A DNA stretch of 64,000 nt. Source: Bacteroidota bacterium (GTDB lineage: Bacteria; Bacteroidota; Bacteroidia; Cytophagales; Cyclobacteriaceae). The DNA is taken from NCBI GenBank assembly GCA_016178785.1, contig JACOSO010000059.1:1-64000 (forward strand). The letters are read 5' to 3'. A program made the translations under genes and the position numbers. Shown here one piece after another: positions 60,480-64,000 of this stretch (positions within the stretch are counted from its first letter, which is position 1; every line of letters starts with the position of its first letter). Below the pieces are notes generated by a model. The model did not search any database. It was not told the DNA's origin and worked only from the letters and a program-made list of their open reading frames with translations.

Positions 60480-61604
60480 TTATGCGTACTGGTTCAGCAT
60501 CACAGGCATCACCAGCATCAAAATATCTTCGCCCTTTTCTTTTTCAGCTGGGAAGATCACACCCGCTTTGTTAGCAGCAGACATATTCAGTTTGATTTGA
60601 TCTGTATCGAGATTGCTGAGCATCTCAATTAAGAAACGTGCATTGAACCCAATCTCTATGTCCTCGCCTTCGTGCTCACAAGAAAGTCTTTCATTGGCTT
60701 CGTTAGAGAAGTCCAAATCTTCTGCAGAAACTTGAAGTTCACTACCCGTAATTTTCAAACGAACTTGATGTGTTGTCTTATTTGCATAGATCGAAATCCT
60801 TTTCAAAGAGCCCAACAACTCAGTGCGACTGATGGTCATTTTGATTGGATTAGTAGTTGGGATCACGTTTTCATAATCAGGAAAACGCTCATCGATCAAG
60901 CGGCAGATCATGCGGATATTCCCAAACTTGAAGAATGCATTGCTCATGTTGAAATCGATGCTCACATCTGCATTTTCAGTAGGCAAAGTTGCTTTCAATA
61001 AATTCAGAGCTTTGCGTGGGATGATGATGGTGTTTCCGTTATCTGATTTAATGTCTGTTCTTCGATAGCGAACCAAACGATGTCCATCCGTGGCAACGAA
61101 AGTTGTATTCTTGTCACCAAGATTTACATACACCCCTGTCATGGCAGGGCGAAGTTCATCGCTGCTGGTAGCAAAAATGGTGTTGTTAATCGCACGCGCT
61201 AAAACTTCGGTAGAAATATTAGCTGAGAAATCGTTCGACACTGAAGGAACTTTTGGGAAGTCGGTCGCATTTTCGCCAGCCAGCTTGTAACGGCCATTGT
61301 CAGAACTGATCTCGATACTGTAAGTTGATTCGTCAATAGAAAAAGTTACAGGCTGATCAGGAAGGTTTTTCAGTGTTTCCAATAAAATCTTAGCTGGCAC
61401 TGCAATATTTCCTTTCTCCTTCGATTCGATGTTGATCTCGGTGATCATCGAAGTCTGAAGATCTGAGGCAGTAACAGTGAGTTTGCTTTTATCTATTTCA
61501 AAAAGAAAATTTTCAAGGATGGGAACAACGGGGTTTGTAGTGATTACGCCATTGATGTGCGAGAGTTGTTTCAGCAAGTAGCTGGAGTTAACAATAAACT
61601 TCAT
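60480..61604 (-). CDS. dnaN: DNA polymerase III sliding clamp (beta subunit)
   Basis: This 374-residue protein has the three-fold clamp architecture. The N-terminus is MKFIVNSSYLLKQLSHINGV. ATDGHRLVRYRR is in the second domain, and the C-terminal DDEI-type tail (LMLVMPVMLNQYA) forms the peptide-binding pocket. It tethers polymerase III and repair enzymes to DNA. It stands apart from dnaA and recF, which is common in Bacteroidota. A good promoter is at 61635-61668. Confidence 0.97.
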   Translation of the reverse strand: MKFIVNSSYLLKQLSHINGVITTNPVVPILENFLFEIDKSKLTVTASDLQTSMITEINIESKEKGNIAVPAKILLETLKNLPDQPVTFSIDESTYSIEISSDNGRYKLAGENATDFPKVPSVSNDFSANISTEVLARAINNTIFATSSDELRPAMTGVYVNLGDKNTTFVATDGHRLVRYRRTDIKSDNGNTIIIPRKALNLLKATLPTENADVSIDFNMSNAFFKFGNIRMICRLIDERFPDYENVIPTTNPIKMTISRTELLGSLKRISIYANKTTHQVRLKITGSELQVSAEDLDFSNEANERLSCEHEGEDIEIGFNARFLIEMLSNLDTDQIKLNMSAANKAGVIFPAEKEKGEDILMLVMPVMLNQYA

Positions 61605-61634
61605 GAATTCTGAATTAGTGGTTTAAACGGGCGA

Positions 61635-61668
61635 CAAAGTTAAAAAGAAATGCTAATCAGAAAAACAA
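61635..61668 (-). promoter_or_regulatory. Bacteroidota-type promoter of dnaN
   Basis: On the minus strand a TTG (61668-61666) precedes TAACTTTG (61642-61635), a perfect TAnnTTTG -7 box, with a 23-nt spacer. The dnaN ATG is 30 nt further downstream. Confidence 0.55.
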
Positions 61669-61689
61669 TCCACAATTTCCAAAAGGGGC

Positions 61690-61719
61690 AAAAAAAGGCC
61701 CAATCGAGGATTAGGCCTT
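61690..61719 (-). terminator. Rho-independent terminator downstream of the secreted-protein gene
   Basis: On the minus strand AAGGCCTAATC pairs with GATTGGGCCTT (11 bp, one G-U) around CTC, then seven Ts. It closes the SPFH-lipoprotein operon just before the dnaN promoter. Confidence 0.88.
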
Positions 61720-61739
61720 GATTACTCATCAAAAGATCA

Positions 61740-62618
61740 TTATTTCTTATTAGCAGCAAAACTTTGCGGCTTGATCAGAAAAGTCAGGGTATGGTATTTC
61801 GTAAGCCAGCGGGTTCTGTAAGAGACAATGAGCCTTGTCTTATCAAAGAAATTCACGTGAAATTTAGTCGTGCTTATGTCCGGTAATTTTAAGTGAACAA
61901 AAATATTGCCCTCCTCAATACTATACTTTGAGATTCTAAAATCTTTCGGAATAACTTCTCTCCAGGCAAGTCTGTATCTCCAGTTCCCTATTAATTTCAT
62001 GTGATTGACTAAACTAAAAACAGGATTTTGGAGAATCATCTCGCGAAAGGAAACGGAGTCAGGAAGCTGAGACGTGTAAATCCGTGCAATTGTTTGAGTA
62101 TAGGTGCGGGTATATGGATGACTAACGTATGCCGAGTTTCTAGCATTATAGTTAACCGGTGTTGATACATACCCTGTGCTAGCGACTTGCCTTGATTCAT
62201 TGATGTGCACAATATTGCCTCCCATCATAGCTGTCGCCATTTTGAGCGAGTTTTTGCCTGTTTCTGATAGTGTGTTTCCAATATACATGATGTCGTCAAT
62301 CTTGTAAACACCTTGAATATCTTGCGGCCGTTCCACAATCCTAACGTTAGCCCATTCTTCAGGAAAAGCAACCAGTGGAACATTTAGTAGGGGGCTTTGC
62401 TCAACTTTGCCATTGCCAAAACAGATTTTGATAAGATCAACCTTATTGATTTTATGCAAGACATCGTCATCAGCCATTTTGTAGGTGACTAAATCAGGCG
62501 CCACTTCTGTCACTTTCCCGACTATTCGTTGGTTTACTAAAACCAAAGTATCAAGAGATTGCGTCCTTGCTAAATGAGAAAAGGCTATTGCGGAGATTAA
62601 AACGATTGATCTTAACAT
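61740..62618 (-). CDS. Secreted protein of unknown function
   Basis: The protein is about 292 residues from ATG 62618 (TTG 62627 would add three). Signal peptide MLRSIVLISAIAFSHLARTQS is followed by a small beta-rich opening (TLVLVNQRIVGKVTEVAPDL) of the kind found at the start of many Bacteroidota periplasmic proteins. The rest is without recognisable motif; the C-terminal third is basic and hydrophobic. It lies 20 bp after the prohibitin-like lipoprotein on the same strand, so a shared envelope role is likely. Confidence 0.7.
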   Translation of the reverse strand: MLRSIVLISAIAFSHLARTQSLDTLVLVNQRIVGKVTEVAPDLVTYKMADDDVLHKINKVDLIKICFGNGKVEQSPLLNVPLVAFPEEWANVRIVERPQDIQGVYKIDDIMYIGNTLSETGKNSLKMATAMMGGNIVHINESRQVASTGYVSTPVNYNARNSAYVSHPYTRTYTQTIARIYTSQLPDSVSFREMILQNPVFSLVNHMKLIGNWRYRLAWREVIPKDFRISKYSIEEGNIFVHLKLPDISTTKFHVNFFDKTRLIVSYRTRWLTKYHTLTFLIKPQSFAANKK

Positions 62619-62638
62619 ACTCTTCAAATATAAAGTGT

Positions 62639-63580
62639 TTACTTGAGCTGATTCAAATTAATGAACGGAGTATTCTGCCCTGAGATCTGTGGAAGTTTGC
62701 CGTCCCAGCGGTCGATCTGTCGATATTGGATCAAATCTTTGCTCACCGACTTGGCGAGTTTTATGTTTGCTTCCGCTTGGGCATTCGCGTTTAATCGGGT
62801 TGCCTCAGCATCGGCTTCTGCTTTAATTTTAATTGCATTCGCATTTGCCTTGGCTTCGATCACCTGACTTTCAGCAATTGCCCTTGCTTCAATCACTCTG
62901 CTCTCAGCCTCGCCTTTTGACTTTGCGATTTTTTTGTTGGCTTCGGCTTCAATGGTTTTAACTTCATTTTGAGATTGCAGCGCACGTTGGTTTGCTTCCA
63001 ACTTTGCATTGATGGCTGTTTCAATGGAAGAAGGCAAATGCAATTCGCCTATGGTGTAAATACGCTCGATTATAATTCCATATCGTTTAGTCTGCTTCGA
63101 CACCATGCTATCCACTTTCAGTAATAAATCTCTTTTATGAACTCCGTAGATCGATTCAATCGGCATGTGCGAGGCAGTAGTGTTGAGCGCATCGCGTACC
63201 ATGTTTCGCAAAAATATGTTCGTGATTTCATCAATTCCCCTTCTATATTTTTGGAAGATCACGGGTATGCTATCTTCTACTAAGGAATAACTGATCCCAA
63301 ATTCTCCACTGACATCAAGACCTTCTTTGCTTTGAAAGTTAATCGCCTTATCGTTGTCCCATACATAGTTTTGTTGAAAAACAGGAAAAGTGAAAATCTT
63401 ACGAAAAGGCCCGATGAGATACAAGCCAACGCCAAGTTGTTTCTCCTGAACACCTTTTTTATTGCCGGTATTGAAAACTTCTATTCCGCGATAACCAGCC
63501 GGAACAGCTCTAATACTACACGATGATAAAATTGCACACGCACCAATGGTAAGTGCAATAGAAATTAATTGCTTTTTCAT
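62639..63580 (-). CDS. Prohibitin/SPFH-domain lipoprotein
   Basis: This 313-residue protein has a lipoprotein leader (TIGACAILSSCS, lipobox Cys21). The prohibitin-type SPFH domain (GYRGIEVFNTGNKKGVQEK onward; DVSGEFGISYSL) is followed by an Ala/Glu/Lys-rich coiled coil (EAEANKKIAKSKGEAESRV) that drives ring assembly. A lipid anchor in place of the usual transmembrane helix would put the ring on the periplasmic face, which is unusual for this family. It is cotranscribed with the secreted protein downstream. Confidence 0.87.
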   Translation of the reverse strand: MKKQLISIALTIGACAILSSCSIRAVPAGYRGIEVFNTGNKKGVQEKQLGVGLYLIGPFRKIFTFPVFQQNYVWDNDKAINFQSKEGLDVSGEFGISYSLVEDSIPVIFQKYRRGIDEITNIFLRNMVRDALNTTASHMPIESIYGVHKRDLLLKVDSMVSKQTKRYGIIIERIYTIGELHLPSSIETAINAKLEANQRALQSQNEVKTIEAEANKKIAKSKGEAESRVIEARAIAESQVIEAKANANAIKIKAEADAEATRLNANAQAEANIKLAKSVSKDLIQYRQIDRWDGKLPQISGQNTPFINLNQLK

Positions 63581-63667
63581 AAATGGGTTGGTTAAAATTG
63601 AGTGATGATTAAAAACAAAAAAATGCCAGCAGAAGATTGACTACTGACAAGAAGAATGGAAGAAAAA

Positions 63668-63979
63668 TCAGATTCTCAGGCTCCTGATTTGCAGATAAAA
63701 TGGAGTCGAGGATTTGCTGACTACCGAATTTTGCGGAATTGTTTCAGCTAAGCTTCGCTCTTGCCATGCAAAAGACGGCAAGCTGATTGTGCATACGACT
63801 TGAAACTCTGGCTCAGGAAAATCATCTTCAATATCATCTGCAGCTAAAGCCGCGATATGATATTCAATAGATTTGTTTTGAATGGATGTTGATGGATCAA
63901 AAGAATTGGTGAAGCTCAATGACAACGCTACAACTAGCAGCGAAGTAACAATTAAAGTTAGGTTTTTAAATGGCTTCAC
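63668..63979 (-). CDS. Small secreted protein (start uncertain)
   Basis: About 103 residues are visible from a GTG at 63979. The frame stays open to the window edge, so the true start may lie outside. A hydrophobic leader (NLTLIVTSLLVVALSLSFTN) is followed by an acidic segment (AADDIEDDFPEPEFQ) and a Ser-rich C-terminus. No family is recognised. It lies 87 bp upstream of the prohibitin-like lipoprotein on the same strand. Confidence 0.5.
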   Translation of the reverse strand: MKPFKNLTLIVTSLLVVALSLSFTNSFDPSTSIQNKSIEYHIAALAADDIEDDFPEPEFQVVCTISLPSFAWQERSLAETIPQNSVVSKSSTPFYLQIRSLRI

Positions 63980-64000
63980 AAAATGAACAGCTTCTAACCT

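Overview
This 64 kb window is chromosomal DNA from a Bacteroidota bacterium, most likely of the order Cytophagales. That is inferred from several signs. There is a giant Ig/PKD-repeat surface protein with a type IX secretion (T9SS) C-terminal sorting domain. A PorX-type response regulator with a PglZ output domain is present. Four large (about 800 aa) FtsX/MacB-type permeases lack a neighbouring ATPase gene. Promoters match the Bacteroidota TTG / TAnnTTTG pattern. No tRNA, rRNA operon, prophage, insertion sequence or CRISPR array was seen.

Layout. 1-5640: 3' part of the T9SS cargo protein, cut by the window edge. 5637-8905: hybrid histidine kinase plus NtrC-type sigma-54 response regulator. 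9001-11062: TerB-like protein, rhomboid protease and DNA polymerase III delta, chained by TGATG stop/start overlaps. 11085-13847: small cupin, LpxD and an HD phosphohydrolase. 14103-17314: porX-tsaE-ald operon with overlapping ends, meeting valS (17311-19968) tail to tail. 20121-20735: aquaporin with an altered selectivity-filter position. 20810-23860: flavoprotein, type III polyketide synthase and methyltransferase, a compact srs-like phenolic-lipid cluster. 23882-28532: NfeD-type membrane protease, a LysM/double-psi-barrel envelope protein and two tandem OmpA-family paralogues. 28537-34573: TIGR02757 protein, GMC oxidoreductase with its Tat-signal small subunit, a lipoprotein with two aspartic-protease-like lobes, and an MHS-type MFS transporter. 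34603-38695: SPFH protein with a small membrane partner, then DNA ligase D. 38760-39324: type II toxin-antitoxin pair with a clear promoter. 39331-41740: Rieske oxygenase, DinB protein and AraC regulator. 41757-42143: RNase P RNA on the minus strand. 42222-48618: pentameric-channel-like protein, FtsX permease, KUP potassium transporter and coiled-coil lipoprotein. 48691-52654: M1 peptidase and membrane pyrophosphatase. 52931-60405: three tandem FtsX permeases. 60480-63979: DnaN, a secreted protein of unknown function, a prohibitin-like lipoprotein and a small secreted protein.

Themes. Envelope biology dominates: T9SS cargo and its regulator PorX, lipid A (LpxD), OmpA and LysM proteins, FtsX permeases and SPFH proteins. 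Potassium and ion handling recurs in KUP, the K+-type pyrophosphatase and the channel homologue.

The least expected signals are in the DNA itself. A 14-16 bp palindrome with core CCCGACAAGTCGGG occurs three times, always inside RNase P RNA and at peripheral-helix positions. Separately, quasi-tandem arrays with a strict 7-nt (once 9-nt) period but different words sit between genes, often with inverted arms. In two places they lie inside coding sequence: valS, and the signal-peptide region of the LysM protein.

No intergenic stretch longer than 300 bp lacks a feature. The longest gaps are 52655-52930, 36117-36382 and 13848-14102. The first holds a palindrome and a candidate hppA -7 box, and the third a nonamer array. 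Nothing convincing was seen in 36117-36382.
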